This document shows positions 25,017-32,775 of a stretch of 38,013 bases of DNA, in pieces. The notes beneath the pieces were generated by a model, which was not told the DNA's origin, made no database searches, and saw only the letters and a program-made list of their open reading frames with translations. The first letter of the stretch is position 1; each line of letters opens with the position of its first letter. Where the stretch lies: NCBI GenBank assembly GCA_910585215.1, contig CAJUDQ010000003.1, positions 96,806 through 134,818 of the forward strand, in the 5' to 3' direction. The position numbers and the translations under genes were made by a program. The stretch is from an uncultured Lachnospiraceae bacterium (lineage in GTDB: Bacteria > Bacillota > Clostridia > Lachnospirales > Lachnospiraceae).

Positions 25017-25958
25017 TCAGTCATTATATGGTTCTTCAAACAATGGGGTTGAAAAATATCTTTCCGCTGTATCTGGCAGCAGAGTTACTACAGTTTTTCC
25101 CTTTCCAAGCTTCTTTGCCAGATTCAAGGCAGCCGCCACATTCGTCCCGCTTGAAATACCGCACATCAGCCCCTCAAGCCTTGCCAAATCCTTTGCCGTC
25201 TGCAATGCCTCTTTATCGCTGACAATAAAGATATCATCATAAATATTCTGATTGAGTACTCCCGGAATCACACCGTCTCCAATGCCCATTTGAATATGCG
25301 TTCCAACAGTTCCTCCCGCCAGAATCGCCGCGTTTTCCGGCTCTACCGCCCAGATTGTAATATCGGGATTGACACATTTCAGAGTTTCCCCAATACCAGT
25401 AATCGTTCCGCCTGTACCGATACCAGAACAGAATCCATGTATTGGTCCCGCTACCTGCTGCAAAATCTCCAGACCTGTATGATAACGGTGTACCATTGGA
25501 TTTGCGCTATTTTCAAACTGCTGCGGAACAAAAACTTTTGGATTTTCCTGCTTCATCTGATTTGCTATTTTTACACATTCCTCAATGCAGTCCCCGATAT
25601 TTCCCTTGTCATGCACCAGAATCACTTCGGCTCCATAGTGTTCCACCAGCATTTTTCTTTCCCTGCTGACAGAATCCGGCATAATAATAATAGTTTTATA
25701 TCCCTTTACCGCACCCACAAGAGCAAGGCCAATCCCCTGATTTCCGCTTGTCGGTTCTACAATTACGGAATCCGGCTGTAACAGACCGTCTTCCTCTGCT
25801 TTGCAAATCATATTAAACGCAGTTCTTGTTTTAATGGAACCTCCTACATTTAGTCCTTCAAATTTTACTAGTACGCGTGCACTGTCTGAATCAGTCATAT
25901 GATTTAACTGGACAATGGGAGTATTTCCGATTGCCTGTAATATATTCTGATATATCAT
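25017..25958 (-). CDS. cysK: Cysteine synthase (O-acetylserine sulfhydrylase family)
   Basis: This 313-residue fold-type II PLP enzyme should make cysteine from O-acetylserine and sulfide. The N-terminus MIYQNILQAIGNTPIVQLN is typical. The PLP lysine is K43 in GGSIKTR, the substrate loop is TSGNQG near residue 71 (TSGNTG in the best-known members), and a glycine-rich phosphate loop GIGTGGTITG follows. The C-terminal ISSGTN is also family-typical. I chose the ATG at 25958 because GGAG lies about 9 bases upstream; a TTG- or ATG-type start at 25985 has no such site. The Gln in the substrate loop leaves room for a related beta-replacement reaction. It is the last gene of a run of minus-strand genes. 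Confidence 0.87.
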   Translation of the reverse strand: MIYQNILQAIGNTPIVQLNHMTDSDSARVLVKFEGLNVGGSIKTRTAFNMICKAEEDGLLQPDSVIVEPTSGNQGIGLALVGAVKGYKTIIIMPDSVSRERKMLVEHYGAEVILVHDKGNIGDCIEECVKIANQMKQENPKVFVPQQFENSANPMVHRYHTGLEILQQVAGPIHGFCSGIGTGGTITGIGETLKCVNPDITIWAVEPENAAILAGGTVGTHIQMGIGDGVIPGVLNQNIYDDIFIVSDKEALQTAKDLARLEGLMCGISSGTNVAAALNLAKKLGKGKTVVTLLPDTAERYFSTPLFEEPYND

Positions 25959-26009
25959 TTTTCTGTTCTCCAATCCTATCAACAATCTATCTGGATTATT
26001 TTACCATTT

Positions 26010-26831
26010 CTATAGCTGATTGTCATCAAGTTTTTTTAGTCTTCCTTCTGCCCATCCCACCTTTTTTCCTGACAATAAGAATTTTTTCATATTTCTCTGC
26101 AATGACGTATGTTCTGAAAGCTCTGACAAATCCGCTTTCTCTCCAGGATACACCCAGTCTAATACTGCCATGCTTTCATAATCTACAGATTCAATATCAA
26201 ACAGTTTTTGAAACATTAAAATATGGGAGGTTTCTGGCAACAGCTCTTTCAATGCCGGAGACAACATCCATGATTCACAATACCAGTCAATCTCTACCCA
26301 GTCAGGATAATATTTTTTCAGAAACCCATTATATTCTTTAAAGGATGTTTGAATACATTCCTCCCTCATATCTGCATCTGATGGAATATGTATATAAATT
26401 TTCGGCTTTATATCACAAACAAATTCGTATTCCAATTCCCCGATACGAAATTCCCGAAGGGTAAGCTGTCTTGGAAACCACCATGCCCATGTAAATGCAT
26501 AATAACCATAGATTTTTTTATGTTCCTTGACAAAGCGGGTACAAAATTTCATTGTCTGTTCAAAAATGGCATCTTCAATTCCTTTTTTTTGATATTCACT
26601 GTATGTATCGCAGGCATAGCCAAGCATTTCACAAAGTATACAAAATCCAAACGGGTCCTCTCCAATCTGTTCTTTCAACTGTTCAATTACCTGATTCCAT
26701 GATTCAGGTCCTTTTAACTCCCTTTGTAATATTTCGCTGCAGACATTTGTTCTTCTATTTTTATAATCCTGTATTTCGTCTTTTACTTCAACTGGTAGTT
26801 CTAATTTATCCAATAAATTCTCTAATAACAT
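26010..26831 (-). CDS. Acyltransferase-domain-like protein (GNAT-associated DUF family)
   Basis: This 273-residue cytoplasmic protein resembles the uncharacterised acyltransferase-domain proteins found in Lachnospiraceae. It has an N-terminal helical part (about 1-150) and a GNAT-like C-terminal part with IHIPSDADM, a SFKEYNGFLKKYYP helix, and CESWMLSPALKELLPETSHIL near 185-205. I recall the SW-L-P-L-ELLP-SNI pattern from that family, but the acyl donor and acceptor are unknown. AGGAAAGG lies upstream of the start. The cysteine synthase starts 51 bp downstream, which suggests cotranscription. Confidence 0.65.
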   Translation of the reverse strand: MLLENLLDKLELPVEVKDEIQDYKNRRTNVCSEILQRELKGPESWNQVIEQLKEQIGEDPFGFCILCEMLGYACDTYSEYQKKGIEDAIFEQTMKFCTRFVKEHKKIYGYYAFTWAWWFPRQLTLREFRIGELEYEFVCDIKPKIYIHIPSDADMREECIQTSFKEYNGFLKKYYPDWVEIDWYCESWMLSPALKELLPETSHILMFQKLFDIESVDYESMAVLDWVYPGEKADLSELSEHTSLQRNMKKFLLSGKKVGWAEGRLKKLDDNQL

Positions 26832-26903
26832 TTTTTCCTTTCCTGATTTGAGATATATGCTTTTTAATATCTTTTTATGCCTTAGTACTTTTCTATTTAT
26901 ATC
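26832..26903. other. Inverted repeat between two minus-strand genes
   Basis: A perfect 10-bp inverted repeat (TTGAGATATA and TATATCTCAA) brackets most of this short gap with a loop of roughly 45 bases. There is no T-tract directly behind it on the minus strand, so it is not a standard terminator. It could be a regulatory stem or a remnant of a small insertion. Confidence 0.35.
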
Positions 26904-27677
26904 TCAATTTTCATTTAAACTTTTTATTATTTTTTCTATCTGTGGTTCTTCAAAAAATTTTTTATCTTGATATTGTGTATATATTTTTTGTATTTGTTTC
27001 TTTGACATCTCTTCTATATTCTTCACTACCCGCAAATCCTCCAAAAGCATAGAAATAATATTTCCAAAAGTCTGTGAATCATAAATTTCGGCCCAGTAAC
27101 GGTCACATTCCAATGCCTCATAGCATCCATCCTCTTTTTTATATATGGGTTCCAAATCAAATGTATCAATATAATATCCCATTATCGCCGTCAATTCGCC
27201 ATCTGTCAGCTCATACCAGTTTATATCCCCTGTTACTATCTGTTCCAAAATATAACTCCACTCACTTGCGGCTTCATCCAGACAGAGATTAAAATACAAT
27301 ACATTGTTCCAGTCTTCCTTATACTTTTCCCATGCTGCTCTATCCAGATTGTCATCGTCATCCACCAGTATATAAATCAATATTGAATCCGAAACACGAT
27401 GAAATTCTTCCAGCTCTTCCACAGAACATTCCTTCTTCAGATAACGCCACAGATAATTCCTAATGTCTTTCAAAACAGCCGGAACCGGCATCGAAATTGT
27501 ATCCAGCAGCCTTTGCAAAAAATGATAATACCGTTCCATAAAAAGAGCCTGAGCAAGAATTTTCTGTTCAAAAGTATAGTCTTTTGTCATCTTGTTCAAC
27601 AGCTCTTTTATTTCATAAATCACCTTTTGTTTTTCCTGTACTTTCAATGTCATAAAATCCATATTCAGAAAATTCAT
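26904..27677 (-). CDS. Hypothetical protein, immunity-like cluster
   Basis: I do not recognise this 257-residue protein. It is acidic and mostly helical, with no signal peptide or membrane segment. It has an acidic run VDDDDNLD near residue 104 and aromatic-rich stretches (MERYYHFLQRLL, INWYELTD). AAGGAGG lies 5 bases before the ATG. It sits in a row of minus-strand genes of which two look like polymorphic-toxin immunity families. An immunity function is therefore possible, but only by association. Confidence 0.6.
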   Translation of the reverse strand: MNFLNMDFMTLKVQEKQKVIYEIKELLNKMTKDYTFEQKILAQALFMERYYHFLQRLLDTISMPVPAVLKDIRNYLWRYLKKECSVEELEEFHRVSDSILIYILVDDDDNLDRAAWEKYKEDWNNVLYFNLCLDEAASEWSYILEQIVTGDINWYELTDGELTAIMGYYIDTFDLEPIYKKEDGCYEALECDRYWAEIYDSQTFGNIISMLLEDLRVVKNIEEMSKKQIQKIYTQYQDKKFFEEPQIEKIIKSLNEN

Positions 27678-27705
27678 TTTTTCCTCCTTAAATAAATATC
27701 TAAAA

Positions 27706-28608
27706 TCAACCTTCGTTTGATGATATTATCTCATATCTATATTTCCATAACATCTCTTCCAGCTCTTTTTTCGCTTCTTCTACGGAATAACAAAATATAC
27801 CTTCCAACTTTTCAAAAAATACGCTATTATCTTTTAAATCATAATAAACATAAATATGCAGCAGAGAGCTTGTACTATCTTTCTTTATATATTCCTGCAG
27901 TTCTACATAAACAATAGCCTTATTTAATTCCAGTCTATATGCAGATATATCTCTTTCCCATTCAAAATCCTTGATGTGGCATTGCTGTCTAATTGGAAAA
28001 ATAAAAGTATCTCTTTCATAAAAAGAATTTAATAAAATATTCCATGCAGCCGGTATTCGAACAGGGATAAAATCAATTGGTCTAACATATGTATCTGTTC
28101 CATGATACGCTATCATACTTTTTATCTTACGTGCAATTCGCTCTTTTTCCCAAATTTCATGGATAACTTTTATTTGCTCTTTGTTCCAGTTATCTGGACT
28201 TGAATATCTGTCTGCCAGATAATTTATTTTTTCGGCTGCACTTTGTGAATCTGTGCACAGTATTTTGTCCAGAAGGTATCTGTCTGCACTGCACGGTTTT
28301 ACAAAAACAGAAATCAAATAATTATCAATAAAACTATCTTTTTCAAAAGGCTCCTTAAAACAATCCTTGAAATATTCTTCTGAATCTCCCTTAAAATATT
28401 CAAGCAAAATAGACAGTTCATAATTTTGAAAAAAAAACTTTCTTTTTCGTTCACAGTGTTGATATTTTAGCACAAGCAGCAGACTTTTAGAACTATAATT
28501 TTCAAATGGCAACAGTATTTCTTTTGCAACTGTTTTCAAAAATTCATTTTTTTCTATTATCCAGCCTGTCCCAAGCATTAATGGCTGAAGTTCACTATAA
28601 TCTTTCAT
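27706..28608 (-). CDS. Hypothetical protein, immunity-like cluster
   Basis: I do not recognise this 300-residue protein. It is cytoplasmic and rich in aromatic residues, with a charged middle. The C-terminal third looks like an alpha/beta domain (LLHIYVYYDLKDNSVFFEKL, then a helix ending KKELEEMLWKYRYEII). The ribosome site is weak (GGGATAAAAAT before the ATG), unlike its neighbours. It lies 28 bp upstream of the 257-residue unknown and 44 bp downstream of the DUF6891-like gene, so the three are likely cotranscribed. Confidence 0.6.
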   Translation of the reverse strand: MKDYSELQPLMLGTGWIIEKNEFLKTVAKEILLPFENYSSKSLLLVLKYQHCERKRKFFFQNYELSILLEYFKGDSEEYFKDCFKEPFEKDSFIDNYLISVFVKPCSADRYLLDKILCTDSQSAAEKINYLADRYSSPDNWNKEQIKVIHEIWEKERIARKIKSMIAYHGTDTYVRPIDFIPVRIPAAWNILLNSFYERDTFIFPIRQQCHIKDFEWERDISAYRLELNKAIVYVELQEYIKKDSTSSLLHIYVYYDLKDNSVFFEKLEGIFCYSVEEAKKELEEMLWKYRYEIISSNEG

Positions 28609-28652
28609 ATTTTTATCCCATTAAAATCTTTTTATTTTAAATTTTTCTGTGT

Positions 28653-29252
28653 TTAACTGTCATATCGCTTATCCCATTTAAAATCTAAAATAGCAATTTT
28701 TTTATCAGCACTTCCATTCCATTCTACCACAAACCCTACTTTTTCAAATTCCTCCACAATCACTTTTCCTACATCTTCCGCCGTCGGCTTATCAAAACAA
28801 TTTCCAAAAGTAAACATTAACGATGTAGTATCCTCGTGAATCACATGCATCAGGTCCTGCGTAATATAGAAACAACAGCCGATTATTTTTTCACCATTTT
28901 TATAACGTTCTTCTATCTCCTCATTTACAATATCATACCCGTCTTCCATAGTAAAACCTGCAAAATGTTCTGTTACAATTCCTCTCTTTTCCATATTGTC
29001 AAAAGCCAAGTCTAACTTTTTATAATTTTCCTGAGTTCCAACGTTTTGAAATCTGCTGCGATATTCCAAAACAATCTCAAAAAAATCCTCTTTGCTTACT
29101 TTCTCTACATCGTCTGGATAATTGTACTCTAAATAAAATATACAATCCTCTTGTATTTCCTCATTTGACAAAAATCCAGCCTGAATATCATCTTGTATTA
29201 ATTCTTTCAATTCTTCCACACAATTTTCCTCTAAAAGCTCTTTCCAATCCAT
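28653..29252 (-). CDS. DUF6891-like protein
   Basis: This 199-residue protein matches the pattern I recall for DUF6891. It has an N-terminal helical segment with QAGFLSNEEI and YRSRFQNVGTQENYKKLDLAFDNMEKRGIVTEHFAGFT in the middle. A C-terminal domain contains IGCCFYITQDL, LMFTFGNCFD and VGFVVEWNGSADKKIAI. Members are small cytoplasmic proteins of unknown function, often found among immunity genes. Its ribosome site (GGAGG) is inside the last codons of the preceding SMI1-like gene, only 3 bp apart, so translation is probably coupled. Confidence 0.7.
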   Translation of the reverse strand: MDWKELLEENCVEELKELIQDDIQAGFLSNEEIQEDCIFYLEYNYPDDVEKVSKEDFFEIVLEYRSRFQNVGTQENYKKLDLAFDNMEKRGIVTEHFAGFTMEDGYDIVNEEIEERYKNGEKIIGCCFYITQDLMHVIHEDTTSLMFTFGNCFDKPTAEDVGKVIVEEFEKVGFVVEWNGSADKKIAILDFKWDKRYDS

Positions 29253-29255
29253 TTG

Positions 29256-29669
29256 CTATTCCTCCACTCTATTTTCCTCATATTCTTCTTCCATATCCTG
29301 CAAAAACTCAACAAGATTTGAATAAACACATTCCATTTCATTATCTGCATCATGGTCCCACGAAGTAATCCATAATCCTTCCAAATCAGGACTGTAACTG
29401 CAAAGCCAGAATGAAAAATACCCGTCAAATCCAAAACAAAACCATTTTTCACTTTTAAAGGGTTCAGCAGTATTTGAATGTTTGACAGCGACGTCTATGG
29501 AATCTATTCTGCCAAATGGAAATTCTATGGAATCATAATAGGAATAAAATTCTACAAGCGGCTGTGGCACCTGTGAAAGTGTTTCTTCACTGCAATTTCT
29601 CATTTTTATAACAATATCTTTTCCATATTTCATTTTCATCTTTTCTAAAAATGTTTCAATTTCTGTCAT
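29256..29669 (-). CDS. SMI1/KNR4 family protein (immunity-type)
   Basis: This 137-residue cytoplasmic protein has SMI1/KNR4 (SUKH-type) features. PQPLVEFYSYYDSIEFPFGRI is near residue 35, then EPFKSEKWFCFGFDGYFSFWLCS, a TSWDHD turn, and a terminal acidic helix (LVEFLQDMEEEYEEN). Proteins of this superfamily commonly act as immunity proteins against polymorphic contact-dependent toxins. No toxin gene is next to it, so it may be an orphan immunity gene. AGGAGG lies 7 bases before the ATG, and the next gene follows after 3 bp. Confidence 0.75.
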   Translation of the reverse strand: MTEIETFLEKMKMKYGKDIVIKMRNCSEETLSQVPQPLVEFYSYYDSIEFPFGRIDSIDVAVKHSNTAEPFKSEKWFCFGFDGYFSFWLCSYSPDLEGLWITSWDHDADNEMECVYSNLVEFLQDMEEEYEENRVEE

Positions 29670-29716
29670 TATTTATCCTCCTAATCATTTTAAACTTATT
29701 TATCTCTAATATATAA

Positions 29717-30115
29717 TCACATTCTCTGCTTTATTTTTTGAATCAGTTCCACATCTGCCGGAAGCCATTTTACACTATCAATCGTTTCTTTTGTAAACCA
29801 TCTTGCCGCCTTATGCTCTTTCAAAATCAAATTTCCAGACACTACTGCCGCCCAGAAACAGTACATCGTTAAATGAAAATCAGGATAATCATATTCTATT
29901 AATTCAACAAGGTCTCCCACTCTGATTTCAGTGTCCAGCTCCTCTTTTATTTCACGAATCAATGCCTGTACAGGTGTCTCTTCTTTTTCTATTTTTCCGC
30001 CGGGAAATTCCCACTGGCCCTGAAATTTTCCATAGCCTCTCTGCGTTGCAAATATTTTTTGTTTTTTATCCATGTTATCACAGATAACTGCTGCCGCTAC
30101 TTTTATTTGTTTCAT
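29717..30115 (-). CDS. Nudix hydrolase, MutT-type 8-oxo-dGTP pyrophosphohydrolase
   Basis: This 132-residue enzyme has a complete Nudix box from GGKIEKEE to IKEELD (about 39-61, pattern G-x5-E-x7-REUxEE). The upstream FPGG context and the downstream segment YPDFHLTMYCFWA are typical of MutT/(deoxy)nucleoside triphosphate pyrophosphohydrolases. It should clear oxidised or non-canonical nucleotides and so limit mutation. GGAG lies about 9 bases before the ATG. It is the first gene upstream of the immunity-like cluster, with a duplicated structured repeat just in front of it. Confidence 0.9.
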   Translation of the reverse strand: MKQIKVAAAVICDNMDKKQKIFATQRGYGKFQGQWEFPGGKIEKEETPVQALIREIKEELDTEIRVGDLVELIEYDYPDFHLTMYCFWAAVVSGNLILKEHKAARWFTKETIDSVKWLPADVELIQKIKQRM

Positions 30116-30171
30116 TTTAATTCTCCATATTTGTAAAATATTTTTTCAAATATACTTTTGATAATTATACT

Positions 30172-30302
30172 ATAAGAAAGCACGTCTACGCGTGCGCAGG
30201 TCATCAAACTATGCTTTACTTCGTTTGACGACAATTTGTCATAAGGAAGCACGCTGATGCGTGCGCAGGTCATCAAACTATGCTTTGCTTCGTTTGACGA
30301 CA
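30172..30302. repeat. Tandem pair of structured 62-bp repeat units
   Basis: Two copies of about 62 bp (30172-30233 and 30241-30302), 69 bp apart, differ at only a few bases. Each copy can fold into two hairpins. One is a short GC stem: GCACGT/GCGTGC with one G:T pair in the first copy, GCACGC/GCGTGC fully paired in the second, with different loops. The other is a longer stem, GTCATCAAAC with GTTTGACGAC. Most changes fall in the loop, and the stem change keeps pairing. This looks like a REP/MITE-like palindromic element or a structured RNA, not a coding repeat. Confidence 0.8.
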
Positions 30303-30389
30303 TTATATCATATTGCAAAAATATTTACCAATATAATTTACAGATTTATATGTTCTGACCAGTTTATAGTTTAAAAAAGAATTTTTAAA

Positions 30390-30438
30390 CAGAAGAATGC
30401 AATCAGCACTTGTCATACAAAAAAATGCTGATTGCATT
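30390..30438 (-). terminator. Terminator hairpin downstream of tRNA-Ser
   Basis: A perfect 13-bp inverted repeat (AATGCAATCAGCA at 30396-30408 with its complement at 30426-30438, loop of 17) starts 13 bases after the tRNA. On the minus strand it is followed by CTTCTGTTTAAAAATTCTTTTTT. It probably ends the tRNA transcript. Confidence 0.65.
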
Positions 30439-30450
30439 ATTCACAAAAAA

Positions 30451-30538
30451 CGGAAAGAGAGGGATTCGAACCCTCGGTAAGCAATCGCATACATCACATT
30501 AGCAGTGTGACGCCTTCGTCCATCTCGGCCATCTTTCC
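30451..30538 (-). tRNA. tRNA-Ser(GCT)
   Basis: The 88-base minus-strand sequence folds as a type II tRNA. It has a 7-bp acceptor stem (GGAAAGA with TCTTTCC), a G discriminator base, and an anticodon loop CTGCTAA with anticodon GCT. A long variable arm follows (GATGTATGCGATTGCTTACC region), and the T-loop is GGTTCGAATCC. It reads AGC/AGU serine codons. CCA is not encoded. A T-rich stretch and a hairpin follow. Confidence 0.95.
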
Positions 30539-30613
30539 AAATCACGCAATCAATATCTGCTGTATCATCAGTCAAAAATTGACTGCGTTTAAACCGACTG
30601 CATATAGCAACAG

Positions 30614-30868
30614 TTAATCTCCGCGTTTCACTGGCTTCTTTCCTTCCAGAATAAGAATATCATCTACCCGCACTTGAAAAATAGCAGCCAGCACCACCAG
30701 ATTATCCACCGACGGCAGCGCGGTGCCATGCTGCCATTTATAGATTGCCTGCGGCGTAACAAATCCAAAAACATCCTGAATATCCTTTACCGACAGCCCT
30801 CGTCTTACCCGTAATTTTATTATATTTTCTCCTGTCTTTTCCATATCAATCACCGGAATATCACACAT
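30614..30868 (-). CDS. XRE-family helix-turn-helix regulator
   Basis: This 84-residue DNA-binding protein has a single Cro/C1-type helix-turn-helix (about residues 10-70). It reads GENIIKLRVRRGLSVKDIQDVFGF, then TPQAIYKWQHGTALPSVDNL, with recognition helix around PQAIYKW. It is probably a small repressor or activator with no sensor domain. I chose the ATG at 30868 because AGGAGG lies 7 bases upstream; the frame from 30898 has no such site. It starts 52 bp after the end of rtcB on the same strand and may be cotranscribed with it. It is not obviously phage-derived. Confidence 0.85.
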   Translation of the reverse strand: MCDIPVIDMEKTGENIIKLRVRRGLSVKDIQDVFGFVTPQAIYKWQHGTALPSVDNLVVLAAIFQVRVDDILILEGKKPVKRGD

Positions 30869-30920
30869 CTTTTTTCCTCCTATTTTTTTCTTAAACATGG
30901 ATAAGACAGGATATACTATC

Positions 30921-32123
30921 TTAATCCGATGCCTTAAAATTATAAATTGGCTTCATTACCTGAATTACTGTTACAGATTCTTTTATAACATCCAGAATAT
31001 CATCAATTGACTTATATGCCATAGGTGCTTCATCCAAAGTAGCTTCATTTACGGAAGTGGTATAAATACCCTCCATTTCCTTTTTATACTCTTGCATGCT
31101 TAAACTTTCCTTTGCTTTTGTTCTTGACATCAGCCGCCCTGCCCCGTGAGGTGCAGAATAATTCCAATCTTTATTTCCTTTTCCAACTGCCAACACACTG
31201 CCGTCTCTCATATTAATCGGAATCAATACCTTTTCTCCCTCATGCGCTGCAATTGCCCCCTTTCGCAAAATCATTTCCTCTGTGTCAATATAGTTATGAA
31301 TCGTATGAAACGCCTCACTGCCTGTAAGTCCTGTTCTTTCCAGCAATACTTCCGCTATTTTCTCTCTGTTTCTTCTGGCAAATTCCTGACAGATTTCCAC
31401 ATCGGCCAAATAATCTTCAAAATAACTTCCATATAGATAACACAAATCCTCCGGTATCAGCAAATCTCTGTTTTGCCACTTAATTTCCTTCAATGCCGCC
31501 TGAATCTCGCTTTTTCTTCCGGCAGCCTTATACTCTGCAATTAATGCATCCCGTTTTTTAAAATACTCCTCCTTACCCTGGTGAAGCTCCACCGCCAATT
31601 TCTGATAAATCTCCGCTACCTGTTTTCCAAGATTCCGGCTTCCTGTATGAATCACCAGATAATTAGTTCCATCTTCCGAACGGTCCACTTCAATAAAATG
31701 ATTTCCTCCTCCAAGAGTTCCCAAGCTTCTTATCAACCTTTTGGAATCTTTTAAACTGCGGTAACAGCGAAGTCTGGTTAAATCAAACTTTTCTTGCCTT
31801 CCTTCCCATACATTTTTTCCAGATGGAACAAAATGTGCCGCTTCATCAAGCTTCTCAAGATGTAGTTCTCCTTTTCCCAGATTTACTGTATACATTCCAC
31901 AACCAATATCCACTCCTACAATATTTGGCACCGCTTTATCCTTTACTGTCATAGTAGTTCCAATCGTACAGCCTTTTCCAGCGTGCACATCGGGCATAAT
32001 CCTTATCTGGCTGCCCTCTGTAAATTCATAATCACACATTCTTCTTATCTGTTCAATTGCCTCTTCTTCAATCACTTTTGCATAGCAGATTGCTGTGCTT
32101 ATTTTTCCTTTTATTTCCAGCAT
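30921..32123 (-). CDS. rtcB: RtcB family RNA ligase
   Basis: This 400-residue protein is an RtcB-type GTP-dependent RNA ligase, which joins 2',3'-cyclic phosphate or 3'-phosphate ends to 5'-OH ends. Visible motifs include DVHAGKGCTIGTT, GVDIGCGM, GTLGGGNHFIE and HTGSRNLGK, with the guanylated His at H326 in APHGAGR. Metal-binding Cys and His residues of the family are present. I place the start at the ATG at 32123, with AAGGAGG 6 bases upstream; the frame from 32213 adds 30 non-family residues. Roles include RNA repair after stress or toxin cleavage; here the target is unknown. No rtcA or rtcR gene is adjacent. Confidence 0.93.
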   Translation of the reverse strand: MLEIKGKISTAICYAKVIEEEAIEQIRRMCDYEFTEGSQIRIMPDVHAGKGCTIGTTMTVKDKAVPNIVGVDIGCGMYTVNLGKGELHLEKLDEAAHFVPSGKNVWEGRQEKFDLTRLRCYRSLKDSKRLIRSLGTLGGGNHFIEVDRSEDGTNYLVIHTGSRNLGKQVAEIYQKLAVELHQGKEEYFKKRDALIAEYKAAGRKSEIQAALKEIKWQNRDLLIPEDLCYLYGSYFEDYLADVEICQEFARRNREKIAEVLLERTGLTGSEAFHTIHNYIDTEEMILRKGAIAAHEGEKVLIPINMRDGSVLAVGKGNKDWNYSAPHGAGRLMSRTKAKESLSMQEYKKEMEGIYTTSVNEATLDEAPMAYKSIDDILDVIKESVTVIQVMKPIYNFKASD

Positions 32124-32251
32124 TGTTTTCCTCCTTATTTGATTTGCCTTTACTTGAATTGTTTCCCTTTTTCTGAAAAAATCCTCCGAATTTTGCCCCA
32201 TACAAAATTGCATTGTTTTTCTTATATTCTCAAATATTTGCGTTATTGCCT

Positions 32252-32287
32252 AAATAAAAAACCGCCTATCTCATATAAGACAAGCGG
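32252..32287 (-). terminator. Intrinsic terminator upstream of rtcB
   Basis: On the minus strand a 10-bp stem (CCGCTTGTCT with AGATAGGCGG, two G:T pairs, loop TATATG) is followed directly by TTTTTTATTT. It ends a short minus-strand transcript whose only visible ORF is 37 codons long (32327-32440). Transcription of rtcB therefore needs its own promoter in the 130 bp that follow. Confidence 0.88.
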
Positions 32288-32326
32288 CCCGACTACACTA
32301 TCCTTTTATTTCCAGATACTATCCAG

Positions 32327-32440
32327 CTATTTTTTCTGCGCTTCCTTATATGAATACAACAAATTCAGACCCCACTCTAAAAGTAGCGTCTGAAGACTCT
32401 CACTATTAAGACTTGCAAAAATAATAACTGTATTTCTCAT
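32327..32440 (-). CDS. Small 37-residue ORF with own promoter and terminator
   Basis: This 37-codon frame encodes a peptide starting MRNTVIIFASLNSESLQTLL and ending YKEAQKK, with a mildly hydrophobic first half. GGAAAGGA lies about 7 bases before the ATG, TATAAT lies near 32461, and a strong terminator begins 40 bp after the stop. The compact promoter-ORF-terminator unit makes a real transcript likely. Whether the product is the peptide or a small RNA is undecided. I recognise no family. Confidence 0.5.
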   Translation of the reverse strand: MRNTVIIFASLNSESLQTLLLEWGLNLLYSYKEAQKK

Positions 32441-32775
32441 CTTTTTTCCTTTCCGGCTATTATACCTTTTTTAACTACTATATTAAATATAATATACCAT
32501 AAAAATCTGTGTTTGTCATTATACTTATAGTATAATTTTACATTTATTCCATAGATATTTTCTTTACAAACTCCGCTTTATTTATATGTAAAAAATTACT
32601 CATGAATAAAAATTATCTTCTCTCAACCATATATCCCAAAATTAAGTTTGCATTTTTGCTTTCCTCTTTTCCATTTTTGAGTTATAATATTTTTACCTTC
32701 TCTTGAAATTCCTGATTATGTTTAATAAATAAAATTTTTTATATTTCCTGTGACATAAAAGAAAGGATACGATTT
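32441..32775. promoter_or_regulatory. Divergent control region between the small ORF and the MoxR operon
   Basis: This very AT-rich 335-bp gap carries a perfect 19-base palindrome (ATTATACT-TAT-AGTATAAT, 32518-32536) that holds -10-like hexamers on both strands. It also has TATAAT near 32461 on the minus strand for the small ORF, and TATAAT at 32683-32688 on the plus strand for the MoxR gene. The -35 hexamers are poor. I see no ORF or RNA gene here. Confidence 0.45.

Noticed and set aside
30172..30302. Short CRISPR array
   Set aside because: There are only two units, they are 62 bp long with a 7-bp gap and no spacers, and no cas genes are present.
30112..30318. 68-codon minus-strand frame in front of the Nudix gene, overlapping it as ATGA
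   Set aside because: Most of it is translation of the two structured repeat units (SSNE-KHSLMTCAR appears twice), its start is a TTG or an unsupported ATG, and the repeats differ in ways that preserve hairpins, not codons.
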